From NCBI GenBank assembly GCA_022562295.1, contig JADFPO010000023.1:1-40418 (forward strand): 40,418 nucleotides of DNA, written 5' to 3'. The notes beneath the pieces were generated by a model, which worked only from the letters and a program-made list of their open reading frames with translations, ran no database searches and was not told the DNA's origin. The stretch comes from Gemmatimonadota bacterium. Its GTDB lineage: Bacteria; Gemmatimonadota; Gemmatimonadetes; Gemmatimonadales; GWC2-71-9. How positions within the stretch are numbered: position 1 is the stretch's first letter; the number at the start of each line of letters is the position of its first letter. Shown in pieces: positions 15,678 through 24,054 of this stretch. The position numbers were made by a program, and so were the translations under genes.

Positions 15678-18600
15678 ATGAACTACCGACACATCATCCC
15701 CTGTTTTATCCTGGCCACCGGCCTCAGCACCGCCGCCAGCCCCGCATACGCACAGACGTTGCGGGCCGAAATGCTGCAACATCTGACCTTCCGCGAGATC
15801 GGACCGGTCAACATGAGCGGTCGCATCGTGGACATCGCCGTAGTCGAATCGAATCCGTTCACGTTCTACATCGCCGCGGCGACGGGCGGGGTGTGGAAGA
15901 CCGGCAACAACGGCGTGACCTTCGAGCCCGTGTTTTACAAGCAGGCAACCATATCGATAGGCGCCATTGCGGTAAGCCAGACGGACACCAACGTGGTGTG
16001 GGTGGGTACCGGTGAGCGCGCCAACCGTCAGAGCTCCTCTTGGGGTGACGGCGTCTACAAGTCCTCCGACGGTGGAGAGACGTGGCAGAACATGGGATTG
16101 CGCGACAGCCACCACATCGGGCGCATCGCTATTCACCCCTCGAACAGCGACATCGTGTTCGTAGCGGCGATTGGTCACTTGTGGGGACCGAATGACGAGC
16201 GGGGCCTCTACCTCACGGAAGACGGCGGCGCGACGTGGACGCGAGTGCTCCAGGCGGACGAGCACACGGGTGTGGTGGACGTCGCCATCGACCCATCGGA
16301 CCCAAGCGTCGTGTATGCCGCCACCTACCAGCGGCGCCGGCGCCCGTACGGTTTCCATGGAGGCGGGCCGGGCAGCGCCTTGCACAAATCCACCGATGGC
16401 GGGCGCACGTGGCGCCGGCTCACGGCCGGCTTGCCCCCGGGCGACGTCGGCCGCATCGGTATCTCGGTGTATCGCACCGACCCTCGCATCGTCTATGTGT
16501 CCGTCGAGCAGGGGTACCGGTACAACGCGTCGACGGCGTACAACGAACGCCGGGCCGGCGTCTATCGGTCGGAAGACAAGGGGGAGTCGTGGGAATACAT
16601 GAGCGATTGGAACCCGCGGCCGATGTACGCCAGCCAGATCCTGGTCGATCCGAACGACGACCAGCGCATCTACATGCTGAACTCGTATAGCTACTCCGAC
16701 GACGGCGGAAGAACATTTGAACGGGCGCAGCAGAGTCTCCACGGCGACGATCGCCTCGTGTGGGTGAATCCACGCGACTCCCGCCATGTGATGAAGGCGG
16801 ACGACGGTGGACTCGGCATCTCCTACGACCGAGGAGTCCAGTGGCTCTACATGACCCACCTTCCGGTGAGCCAGTGGTACCGCGTGTCGTACGACATGCG
16901 AACACCCTATTGGGTCTATGGTGGTTTGCAGGACAACGGCAGCTGGGCCGGGCCCAGTGCCACCTACCGGTCTGAAGGGATTCTGTCGGACGACTGGTTC
17001 AAGACCGGTGGCGGCGATGGGTTCGTCAATTTCGTGGACACGACCGACAACCGAACCCTGTATACCGAGTCACAGTATCTCGGACTTTCCCGCTTCGATC
17101 TGGCAACGCACCAGCGGAAGATCATCCGGCCGGATGATGCGCGCGGCGCCATCGCCGCGCGCCGTAACTGGGATGCCTGGGGACCGGGCGTGCCCGAACC
17201 CGAACTCGGCAACGCGATGGCACCGGGCAACTGGGATGGCCCGTTCATCATTTCTCCTCACAACACCAACACACTGTACGCGGGGCTCGAACAGCTTTGG
17301 AAGAGTACGGACCGGGGTGACACCTGGGTGTCACTGGGCGACATGACGACGGGCGTCGATCGCCGCGAGCTGCTCATCATGGGCCAGCGGCCGCACGACT
17401 CGACGCTTTCGCTGGACGACGGCATCCCTTACTACCCGACCCTCACGGCGATCGCCGAGTCGCCGCTCGAGGAGGGACTGCTCTATGCCGGTACCGACGA
17501 CGGCAATCTTCAGGTATCGCGCGACGGGGGAGCCAGCTGGACGAACGTCACAGACCGGCTGCCCGGTTTGCCGGCATCCTCGTGGATCTCGGGCATCGAG
17601 CCCTCGCCCCACACTCCCGGGACCGTGTTCGTGGCCGTCACCAACTATCGGAACGACGATTTCACGAACTACCTGTTTCGTTCCACCGATTTCGGCGGCT
17701 CCTGGACGTCGATTGTCGGTGATCTTCCAGCCGATCGGGTGTTGCGAACGGTGCGGGAGGACCTGAGGAGAGCAGACGTGCTGTATCTGGGGACCGAATT
17801 TGGGCTCTTCTACAGCAACGATGGAGGCCGACAGTGGGTGGAATTGGGAAGCGACATGCCCACGGTCGCCATCAACGACCTCACGTTTCATCCCCGAGAC
17901 AACGACCTCATTCTCGCCACACACGGGCGAGGGGTGTGGATTCTGGACAACCTCACGGCGCTACAGGAATTGACACCCGAGATTCTCTCGTCGGAGGCGC
18001 ATCTCTTCACCGTGCAACCCGCCGCGATGATCCGCTACACGGGCGACAAGGGACACACCGGAGACATGATCTTCCGAGGGCAAAATCCGCCGGCGGGCGC
18101 CGTCATCGATTTTTACTTGGCCAACGGCGACCAGGACGATGTATCGGTCACGATTCACGACGACGCCGGTCGAGGCGAGGGGGCGGGCGGGGCGATAAGC
18201 GAGCTTTCGCTCTCAAAAACGCACGCCGGTGTCAACCGCGCCGTATGGAATATGAGACATGCCGCCATCAGCGTTACGCTCGACGAGGAGCGGACCCGAT
18301 CGTTATCCGGCCCCTGGGTGTTGCCCGGCGAATACACCGTGCGGTTGCGCGTCGGGAACGACGTCCACGAACAAACAGTCATTGTCGAGGATGACCCCCG
18401 ACTCAGCCTGTCGGATCAAGACCGGCGCACCCATTACGACATCGCCATGCGGCTTGGCGAGATTGTTCGTGCTCATGGCGAGCAGCTCGCCGCCATCATA
18501 CATGCGCGGAATCGATTAGACGCGTTGGACGATGGGTCCGACCGCGGGGTCGGAGACGTGGCCGAGGAGATCGAGGAAGCCTTACCCCTGTTGGAGGAGA

Positions 18601-18752
18601 CCTTCAACCGCCTGACGAGACTCTATGAGCGAATCGACGCATGGCCGGGGCTTCCAACCGGCGACCAAATGTCGCAGATGGACTACCTGAGCAATTGGTC
18701 GCGCACCCTGGAAGCGCGCGTGCGCCAGATCACCGAGGCGCTCGAGAGATGA
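15678..18752 (+). CDS. VPS10/sortilin-type BNR-repeat secreted protein
   Basis: A 1024-residue exported protein with a signal peptide ending in AYA|Q. The body is a beta propeller of sortilin-type BNR repeats. At least nine Asp-box motifs are visible, such as SSDGGETW, TEDGGATW, STDGGRTW, SRDGGASW and STDFGGSW. The C-terminal 300 residues add a beta domain and a helical end (SDQDRRTHYDIAMRLGEIVRAHGEQL). Such proteins are often annotated as glycosyl hydrolases, but no catalytic set can be shown; binding or scaffolding is as likely. ATG 15678 was chosen because it begins the signal peptide; upstream codons do not. They are abundant in Gemmatimonadota and relatives. The TGA stop is the first unit of a heptad array. 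Confidence 0.9.
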   Translation: MNYRHIIPCFILATGLSTAASPAYAQTLRAEMLQHLTFREIGPVNMSGRIVDIAVVESNPFTFYIAAATGGVWKTGNNGVTFEPVFYKQATISIGAIAVSQTDTNVVWVGTGERANRQSSSWGDGVYKSSDGGETWQNMGLRDSHHIGRIAIHPSNSDIVFVAAIGHLWGPNDERGLYLTEDGGATWTRVLQADEHTGVVDVAIDPSDPSVVYAATYQRRRRPYGFHGGGPGSALHKSTDGGRTWRRLTAGLPPGDVGRIGISVYRTDPRIVYVSVEQGYRYNASTAYNERRAGVYRSEDKGESWEYMSDWNPRPMYASQILVDPNDDQRIYMLNSYSYSDDGGRTFERAQQSLHGDDRLVWVNPRDSRHVMKADDGGLGISYDRGVQWLYMTHLPVSQWYRVSYDMRTPYWVYGGLQDNGSWAGPSATYRSEGILSDDWFKTGGGDGFVNFVDTTDNRTLYTESQYLGLSRFDLATHQRKIIRPDDARGAIAARRNWDAWGPGVPEPELGNAMAPGNWDGPFIISPHNTNTLYAGLEQLWKSTDRGDTWVSLGDMTTGVDRRELLIMGQRPHDSTLSLDDGIPYYPTLTAIAESPLEEGLLYAGTDDGNLQVSRDGGASWTNVTDRLPGLPASSWISGIEPSPHTPGTVFVAVTNYRNDDFTNYLFRSTDFGGSWTSIVGDLPADRVLRTVREDLRRADVLYLGTEFGLFYSNDGGRQWVELGSDMPTVAINDLTFHPRDNDLILATHGRGVWILDNLTALQELTPEILSSEAHLFTVQPAAMIRYTGDKGHTGDMIFRGQNPPAGAVIDFYLANGDQDDVSVTIHDDAGRGEGAGGAISELSLSKTHAGVNRAVWNMRHAAISVTLDEERTRSLSGPWVLPGEYTVRLRVGNDVHEQTVIVEDDPRLSLSDQDRRTHYDIAMRLGEIVRAHGEQLAAIIHARNRLDALDDGSDRGVGDVAEEIEEALPLLEETFNRLTRLYERIDAWPGLPTGDQMSQMDYLSNWSRTLEARVRQITEALER

Positions 18753-18819
18753 GCTATGGGCTATGAGCTATGAGCTATGAGCTGGCAGTAACCCAAAGCT
18801 CAGAGCCCAAAGCTCAAGG
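18750..18819. repeat. Heptad inverted array between convergent genes
   Basis: The left arm reads TGAGCTA, TGGGCTA, TGAGCTA, TGAGCTA, TGAGCTG. The right arm holds inverted AGCTCAG, AGCCCAA, AGCTCAA units. The outer TGA at each end is a stop codon: VPS10 at 18750-18752 and AI-2E permease at 18814-18816 on the other strand. It could act as a two-way transcription stop here. Confidence 0.8.
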
Positions 18820-19869
18820 CACAGGGTACTGCCCGGTCGGTAGGTTAGGGGGTAGCCGTCCCGCCAGAAGTTCGGCCACCGGACGCGTCAGCTCGAGCCG
18901 CCCCAGCACGATGCGCAGCACAGCCGTCATCGGCGCCGCCAAGAGCATGCCCACCACTCCCCAGAGCAAGCCCCAGAACACGAGCGCCATCAAGATCACC
19001 ACCGGGTGCAGATCCAAACCCTCTCCCATGACGAGCGGCTCGATCACGTTGCCGATGCTGAATTGCACCGCAGCCGGTAGCACGACGATCATCACGATCG
19101 CGAGCCCGCTGTCGAACTGAACCAGAGCAACGGGAAGTGGGAGCAAGACCGCAATCGCCGACCCGATCGACGGAATGAAGTTGAGAAGGAATGCCATCAC
19201 CCCAAACACGAGGGCGAGGTCCAACCCGAAGAGCGACAGAATGATCCAGGTCAGCACGCCGGTGGTAGCGGACGTGATGAACTTTATGACGATATAGCTG
19301 CGGACCTTGGTGTCGATCTCCGCATAGAACCCGGTACGGAACTGATTGGGGTTCCGCCCAATGAGCAGGTAGATCAGGAAGATCAGCACCAACACGCCAT
19401 TGAGTAGGACCGATGCGACCCCGCTCGCAGTCGAGCCGAGAAACCTCAGAATCGGCAGGCCGAGCACGTTGAAGTCGCGTAGCCCCTGCAGCAATTCGCC
19501 CTGACCCAGATCGATACCGCGACTGTCGAGCAAGTCGAACGTCCGCTCCGCGAGGCTAACAACCCGCGTGCGGTACAGGTCGACGTTTTCGAGAAGTCCG
19601 CGGGTCGACGTGATGATCAGGAGCACCACGAGGGTTATGAGCGCGGCAGCGACAAGCAGTGTGAGCAGCACCGCCAACGATTTCGGCATCTTCACCCGAG
19701 CGCACAGGAAATCTACCAGAGGAGAGGCGAGGTAGGAAATGAAGATAGCCAACACGAACGGCACCATCACCGGTCGCGTATACAGCAGCGCCACGGCCCC
19801 CGCCACGGTCGCCAGCACCATGATCGAGACGGTGTTCAGCCATGAGTAATCTGTGCGAGAATCAGTCAT
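18814..19869 (-). CDS. AI-2E family transporter (TqsA/PerM-like)
   Basis: A 351-residue integral membrane protein of the AI-2E exporter/PerM family. The N-terminal helices (VSIMVLATVAGAVALLY, VPFVLAIFISYLASPLVDFL), the long middle amphipathic segment and the C-terminal block FLLNFIPSIGSAIAVLLPLPVAL and GNVIEPLVMGEGLDLHPVVI are typical. Length matches the family. Members export small molecules or exchange sodium and protons; AI-2 transport is shown only for TqsA, so the substrate is unknown. ATG 19869 follows GGGAGC. The stop lies in the heptad array shared with the VPS10 gene. Confidence 0.93.
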   Translation of the reverse strand: MTDSRTDYSWLNTVSIMVLATVAGAVALLYTRPVMVPFVLAIFISYLASPLVDFLCARVKMPKSLAVLLTLLVAAALITLVVLLIITSTRGLLENVDLYRTRVVSLAERTFDLLDSRGIDLGQGELLQGLRDFNVLGLPILRFLGSTASGVASVLLNGVLVLIFLIYLLIGRNPNQFRTGFYAEIDTKVRSYIVIKFITSATTGVLTWIILSLFGLDLALVFGVMAFLLNFIPSIGSAIAVLLPLPVALVQFDSGLAIVMIVVLPAAVQFSIGNVIEPLVMGEGLDLHPVVILMALVFWGLLWGVVGMLLAAPMTAVLRIVLGRLELTRPVAELLAGRLPPNLPTGQYPVP

Positions 19870-19966
19870 GTTTGCTCCCGGCCTGTGCGCCGCAGCCGAG
19901 TGAAATCTCCTATCAATCTACAAACCCGCTCGGATTCGCAACATGCTCAGTCGCGTCCGGCGGGCG

Positions 19967-20536
19967 TCAAGCGTCAACTTCTGTACGCTCTCCCGAGAGC
20001 ACACGCTGCACCACCAAGAAATCCGTAACGACCTGACCGCCGATGAGATGCTCCTGGATGATGCGCTCCAGCACCGGCGGATCACAGTTCCTGTACCACG
20101 CCCCCTCCGGATAGACCACCGCCATGGGCCCGCCTTCGCAGATCCGCAAGCAGTTCGCCTTGGTTCGGTACACCCCGCCGTGCCCCGAGAGACCCAATTC
20201 GTCGAGGCGGCTCTTGAGATAAGCCCATGCCCTCAGTGACCGGTCGCGATGGCAACACTTCGGCGTGGTTTGATCACAGCACAGGAAAATGTGTCGCGCA
20301 AGCTTCGGGATACCCAGGCTGTCGGCTGTGGAACGCTGGGCCTCGAGCAGACCATCGTCCGATTCCTGCAATTCGTTATTAACCAAATTCTCGTTACCGC
20401 ACTGTGACCTTTGGGCACTTCCCACGTCAAGTGTTCTCGCGAACCAAGGCCTACGCTGAGGTGAGACGTCGCAAATCGCAACGCTTCCCGCAAGTCCTAC
20501 AGTCACGTCCTGAATAGAGGACGTTCGGACCCTCAA
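19967..20536 (-). CDS. Thioredoxin-like [2Fe-2S] ferredoxin
   Basis: The conserved domain is in the last 110 residues: [15 protein letters not shown], then [26 protein letters not shown], giving the four cysteine ligands of a thioredoxin-fold [2Fe-2S] ferredoxin (NuoE-like small type). The end, [21 protein letters not shown], is also typical. The open frame gives 189 residues from a TTG at 20536, but the first 75 have no family match and begin inside the promoter-like AT-rich zone. The true start is probably later (TTG codons encode the Leu of ENLVNN and of NELQES), giving about 135-140 residues. It would carry electrons in the cytoplasm; the partner is unknown. Divergent from the DUF4384 gene. 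Confidence 0.8.
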   Translation of the reverse strand: MRVRTSSIQDVTVGLAGSVAICDVSPQRRPWFARTLDVGSAQRSQCGNENLVNNELQESDDGLLEAQRSTADSLGIPKLARHIFLCCDQTTPKCCHRDRSLRAWAYLKSRLDELGLSGHGGVYRTKANCLRICEGGPMAVVYPEGAWYRNCDPPVLERIIQEHLIGGQVVTDFLVVQRVLSGERTEVDA

Positions 20537-20578
20537 ACATATATCATAAGACTATGTTTCACAACAACTTACGTTGTG
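20535..20578. promoter_or_regulatory. AT-rich divergent control region with dyads
   Basis: AAACATA (20535-20541) and TATGTTT (20553-20559) form an inverted repeat with an 11-base spacer. CACAAC (20560-20565) and GTTGTG (20573-20578) form another with a 7-base spacer. On the minus strand TATGAT resembles a -10 box for the ferredoxin gene. The GTTGT/ACAAC words also occur in the dyad at 2679-2703. Confidence 0.4.
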
Positions 20579-20663
20579 GCATACAACTCGCTACAGAACT
20601 AAGGAAGAGATTCTGTTGCCAAACCGGTTCGGCTCGCCCATCTTGGCCAAAGTCGGAGGTTCC

Positions 20664-22487
20664 ATGCGATCGATAGCCCTTCTTCCCCTGCTGATGACGG
20701 TACAACCGCTGGCGATGCCGGCAGGCGGTAGCGCCAGCGCCCAGGATCAGACCGTGCAGGTGTGGTTGAACCGCAACCGCGATCTGAAAGTTGGCGATCG
20801 GGTGCGAGTCTACGTGCGCACGGAAGACGACGGGCATGTCGTGGTCCTCCACGCCGATCCGGAAGGTCGGATCCGCGTGCTCTTCCCGCTCGACCCGTTC
20901 GCGGACGATTTCGTGCGCGGAGGCCGCGACTACGAGATTCGGGATCGCCAGGATAGACCACCTGTTCGCGCCGTCGACGCCGCGGGATTCGGCACGGTCT
21001 ACGTCGCCTACTCTCCTGACCCGTTCCGTTACGGGGAGTTCAGTCGCGGGGATCATTGGGATTACGAGGTGCTGGCCGAGGTCCAGGTAACGGGAGACGC
21101 TGAAGAGGAGTTGACCGAGATCGCGCAGCGCATGGCCGTTGGGAGCACCTTCGACTACGAGTTGGAAACGTACTACCTGAATCCGCCGGCGGCGTTCACG
21201 GATGCCTATAGCCATTACGGTGTGCGGCACCGCGATTACGGCCACTACGGCACGGGGGCCAGGTTCAGCTTTAACATCGGGTTCTATCCACGATACGGTT
21301 TCTACGGCGGGTCGTACTATAGCCGGCGCATCGGCCTGTTCTACGATCCCTTTTATTACGATCCCTTCTACTACGATCCGTTCTGGTACAACCCGTTCTA
21401 CTACGATCCGTTCTATTACAACCCGTACGGTTCCCGATACTTCTACGGTTACCGCGGCGGCTACCGCACCATCTATGTCTACCAGACCGGGCCGTCGGTG
21501 AACTACAACTATACGTTCCGCAATCGGGGCTCGGCCGGCACCGGATACCGCGACCGCCGGCAGACGCGGGTTGGTACGTTGGCGCGGGCAAGCCGCCAGC
21601 GCGCCGCGCCGATTCGCGCCCAGCCGAGACGTGCATCTTCCGTGGCGTCTGCGGGGCGTGCAGCACCCGGCCGCCGAACCGCGACATCACCCGCGCCGGG
21701 GCAGCGCGCAACCCTGGCAACGGACAACCGGCGGCGCGCTACCGGTCAAAGCGCTCGAACCGAGCTTCGATCGCCACCGAGTCGCCGCACGTCTCTCCGG
21801 CCGGGAGGCCAAACCGGTGGCAGCGACGGGGCAGCGGCAGCCCCCACACGGCGTTCTCCCGGAACCAGCACTCGGCTCGCGCCTGAGCGCCGTCCGTCAT
21901 CGGCTTCCGACGCCCAGACCTCGAGCCGGCGCGCGGCTCCGAGTCGGCGCGCGCCAGAATATCGCGTGGCGCCTCGGGTGACCCCACGCCGCTCTCCGAG
22001 CGCGCGGCCGCAACCCAGTACGCGAGACCAACCAGAGCGGACATCCCTTACGCCCTCGAGCCGCATCACCATGCCTCAGGTCCGGCAGGGAGCGCAGTCC
22101 GGTCGGAGCGGTGTGACCTCTCGTGGTTCTCAGTCTCGCACGACCACACGGATCGCCCCGCGGAGCAGCACGACGCGTAGCTCGCGGGGGCAGCTGCAGC
22201 GGAGATCCTCATCGCGATCGTCGGCCATCGCACCTTCGAGAACTACCAGAAGGGCGTCACCGTCGAGGTCGACCGGTAGGTCTACGCGTACTTCCAGCGG
22301 CGCCAGAAGCGCGCGTACCAGCAGCAGCACGCGGATTGTGCGGCCCAGCAGCGGCAGTAGACGCTCGCCGGCTCGGAGCACGGGATCGGCTGGAAGCCGC
22401 ACTTCGGCGAGTCCCGCACGACGCAGCTCGTCGGGATCCTCGAGCAGCCGGATCACTCGCTCGTCCAGGCGGCGCGGGTCCCCATAG
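20664..22487 (+). CDS. DUF4384 protein with FYYDP repeats and basic tail
   Basis: A 607-residue exported protein. The signal peptide runs to about residue 26 (GGSASA|Q). Residues 30-150 form a DUF4384 domain (VQVWLNRNRDLKVGDRVRVYVRTEDDGHVVVLHAD, FPLDPF), a domain found at cell surfaces and in regulators. Next is a Tyr/Gly-rich part with five exact FYY[DN]P-type pentapeptides. The last 290 residues are almost only Arg, Ser, Thr, Pro and Ala, strongly basic and probably disordered. ATG 20664 was chosen for its GGAGG (20655-20659) and the signal peptide. The tail could bind acidic polymers such as DNA, polysaccharide or LPS; this is inference. A strong terminator follows. Confidence 0.8.
   Translation: MRSIALLPLLMTVQPLAMPAGGSASAQDQTVQVWLNRNRDLKVGDRVRVYVRTEDDGHVVVLHADPEGRIRVLFPLDPFADDFVRGGRDYEIRDRQDRPPVRAVDAAGFGTVYVAYSPDPFRYGEFSRGDHWDYEVLAEVQVTGDAEEELTEIAQRMAVGSTFDYELETYYLNPPAAFTDAYSHYGVRHRDYGHYGTGARFSFNIGFYPRYGFYGGSYYSRRIGLFYDPFYYDPFYYDPFWYNPFYYDPFYYNPYGSRYFYGYRGGYRTIYVYQTGPSVNYNYTFRNRGSAGTGYRDRRQTRVGTLARASRQRAAPIRAQPRRASSVASAGRAAPGRRTATSPAPGQRATLATDNRRRATGQSARTELRSPPSRRTSLRPGGQTGGSDGAAAAPTRRSPGTSTRLAPERRPSSASDAQTSSRRAAPSRRAPEYRVAPRVTPRRSPSARPQPSTRDQPERTSLTPSSRITMPQVRQGAQSGRSGVTSRGSQSRTTTRIAPRSSTTRSSRGQLQRRSSSRSSAIAPSRTTRRASPSRSTGRSTRTSSGARSARTSSSTRIVRPSSGSRRSPARSTGSAGSRTSASPARRSSSGSSSSRITRSSRRRGSP
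21339..21425 (+). repeat. In-frame 15-bp tandem repeat (FYYDP)
   Basis: A 12-base partial unit (FYDP) is followed by five full 15-bp units from 21351 to 21425, encoding FYYDP, FYYDP, FWYNP, FYYDP and FYYNP. Third-codon positions differ (TTT/TTC, TAT/TAC, CCC/CCG), so selection keeps the peptide and the repeat is not fresh. Confidence 0.9.
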
Positions 22488-22507
22488 AGAGCCAATAAAC
22501 TCATGAA

Positions 22508-22536
22508 AAAGGCCCGTATTTGCGGGCCTTTTTTTT
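22508..22536 (+). terminator. Rho-independent terminator
   Basis: AAAGGCCCG (22508-22516) and CGGGCCTTT (22523-22531) form a perfect 9-bp stem with a 6-base loop, and the T run continues to 22536. It ends the DUF4384 transcript. Confidence 0.93.
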
Positions 22537-22620
22537 GGTTCTTCCGGGGAATTGAGGGTAACGAGTTCTTTTCCCTCCGCTATGATTTCATCCGACGTGC
22601 AAACCAACGAGCGAATAGCA

Positions 22621-22679
22621 GTCAGCTATCATCAGCCGACAGCTTTTTGAGAGCTGATAGCTGACGGCTGACAGCTATT
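22621..22679. repeat. Heptad inverted array, TGATAGC type
   Basis: GTCAGCTATCA (22621-22631) is perfectly inverted at 22655-22665 (TGATAGCTGAC). The right side continues TGATAGC, TGACGGC, TGACAGC in 7-base steps. It lies between the DUF4384 terminator and the polymerase gene. Confidence 0.8.
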
Positions 22680-22762
22680 CTATCATTCCGTGACCATTCC
22701 ATCTCGATACGAGGCTGACCGCCAGATTCGTTAGGTTGAGATTGCCTACGCCTCGAGACATC

Positions 22763-24034
22763 ATGACCACCTCTCCACCCTCTCAGGCGCACTCCGGTCG
22801 CCGCATCCTGCTGGCCGACGCGGATGCGTTCTACGTGGCGGTCGCACGCCTCGCAGACCCCGACGGTGTCGGCAAGGAGTCCTTTCTCATCGTCGGTGGC
22901 TCGTCCACACGCGGCGTGGTCACATCCGCATCGTATGAAGCCCGTCAGCTCGGGGTGCATTCCGCTATGCCAACCGCTAGGGCCCTCCGTCTCTGTCCGC
23001 AGGCCGTCGTCGTTCCGGTGCCGAGAGACCTTTGTAGTCGCAAGAGCCGGGAGATACGAGAGGTGCTCGAGCGCTTCTCGCCGGTGGTCGAGCCGGCCAG
23101 CATCGATGAGTTTTACGTCGACATGTCGGGCACCGAGCAGTTGTACGCAGAAGATCTGACTGCGACCGCTCGGCGAATGTGTCATGCGGTGCTCGAGGCG
23201 ACGGGGTTGAGCATCTCCATCGGAGGCGGCACGTCGAGGCTCGTCGCGAAGCTGGCCGCCAAGAAAGCCAAGCCACGGCGTGAAACGGACGGCGGAGGGG
23301 TTTATGTCGTTCCGCCAGGCGAAGAGGCTGCGTTCGTCAGCAAGCTCAAGCTGGCGGAGATCCCGATGATAGGCCCGAAGTTTCAGGACCGCCTTGCCGA
23401 GCGCGGACTTCGCGCCGTGTCCGAAGCGCTGCGCCACGACGTCACGGTGTTGCAGCAGTGGTTCGGCAAACGCACCGGTCGGTGGCTGTACGACCGGATC
23501 CGCGGTGTGGACTCCGGGCAGGTAGAAGAGAGCCGGCCGAGATCAAAATCGATGAGTCATGAGGAGACGTTTTCCGAGGACGTCAACAGCGACGAAAACC
23601 TCGGCCGCGAGTTGCTGCGGCTGGCCCTCCGCGTAGCGGCCGACGTGCGCCGCAGCGGGTACCGTGCCAGGACGGTCACCGTCAAAATTCGCGATTGGGA
23701 TTTCAACACGCGGCAGGCAAGCGAAACGCTGAGCGAACCGGTGTCGGCGGACAGGCCCGTTCTGGAGACGGCGCAGGGCCTATTGAAACGTCTGCGGCGG
23801 AAGCGGCGCGTTCCGGCCCGGTTGTTGGGGGTGGCCTTGTCGCAACTCGTGCGCGAGCAAGCGCCGGTACAAGTGTCGATGTTCGATCAACCGATCGCAC
23901 CTGCAACGGAGACGGAAAAGGACCGCGCGATCACCCATGTCGTCGACGATATCAACGCGAAGTTCGGGCGTCAGGGAATCCGGCGGGGGGCCGAGGTGGG
24001 CAAACCGAAGCCGCCCCGCGGACGTCAGGACTGA
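22763..24034 (+). CDS. dinB: DNA polymerase IV (Y family)
   Basis: A 423-residue translesion polymerase. The catalytic carboxylates are Asp19 in LLADADAFYV and Asp115-Glu116 in ASIDEFYVDMSG. The bulky Tyr24 after Phe23 serves as steric gate against ribonucleotides. The helix-hairpin-helix region is IPMIGPKFQDRLAERGL, and the little finger domain covers about 240-360 (SMSHEETFSEDV). Near the end, VQVSMFDQ matches a beta-clamp binding motif, which recruits it to stalled forks. The ATG at 22763 begins a short, poorly conserved lead; a strong ribosome site is not seen. No LexA box was recognised in the upstream 80 bases, which instead carry a heptad array. Confidence 0.93.
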   Translation: MTTSPPSQAHSGRRILLADADAFYVAVARLADPDGVGKESFLIVGGSSTRGVVTSASYEARQLGVHSAMPTARALRLCPQAVVVPVPRDLCSRKSREIREVLERFSPVVEPASIDEFYVDMSGTEQLYAEDLTATARRMCHAVLEATGLSISIGGGTSRLVAKLAAKKAKPRRETDGGGVYVVPPGEEAAFVSKLKLAEIPMIGPKFQDRLAERGLRAVSEALRHDVTVLQQWFGKRTGRWLYDRIRGVDSGQVEESRPRSKSMSHEETFSEDVNSDENLGRELLRLALRVAADVRRSGYRARTVTVKIRDWDFNTRQASETLSEPVSADRPVLETAQGLLKRLRRKRRVPARLLGVALSQLVREQAPVQVSMFDQPIAPATETEKDRAITHVVDDINAKFGRQGIRRGAEVGKPKPPRGRQD

Positions 24035-24054
24035 CGAGCATCCCACCGTTTTGG

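Noticed and set aside
15549-16859. A 436-residue minus-strand frame inside the VPS10 gene
   Set aside because: The plus strand has repeated Asp boxes in frame, so this is a shadow.
18750-18819. The heptad arrays as ordinary transcription terminators only
   Set aside because: Some could end transcription, but others lie upstream of divergent genes (27780-27920, 33248-33315) and none has a proper T tract.
22622-23437. A 271-residue open frame antisense to the polymerase IV gene
   Set aside because: It is colinear with conserved dinB codons on the other strand and has no recognisable domain; long antisense frames are common in this GC-rich DNA.
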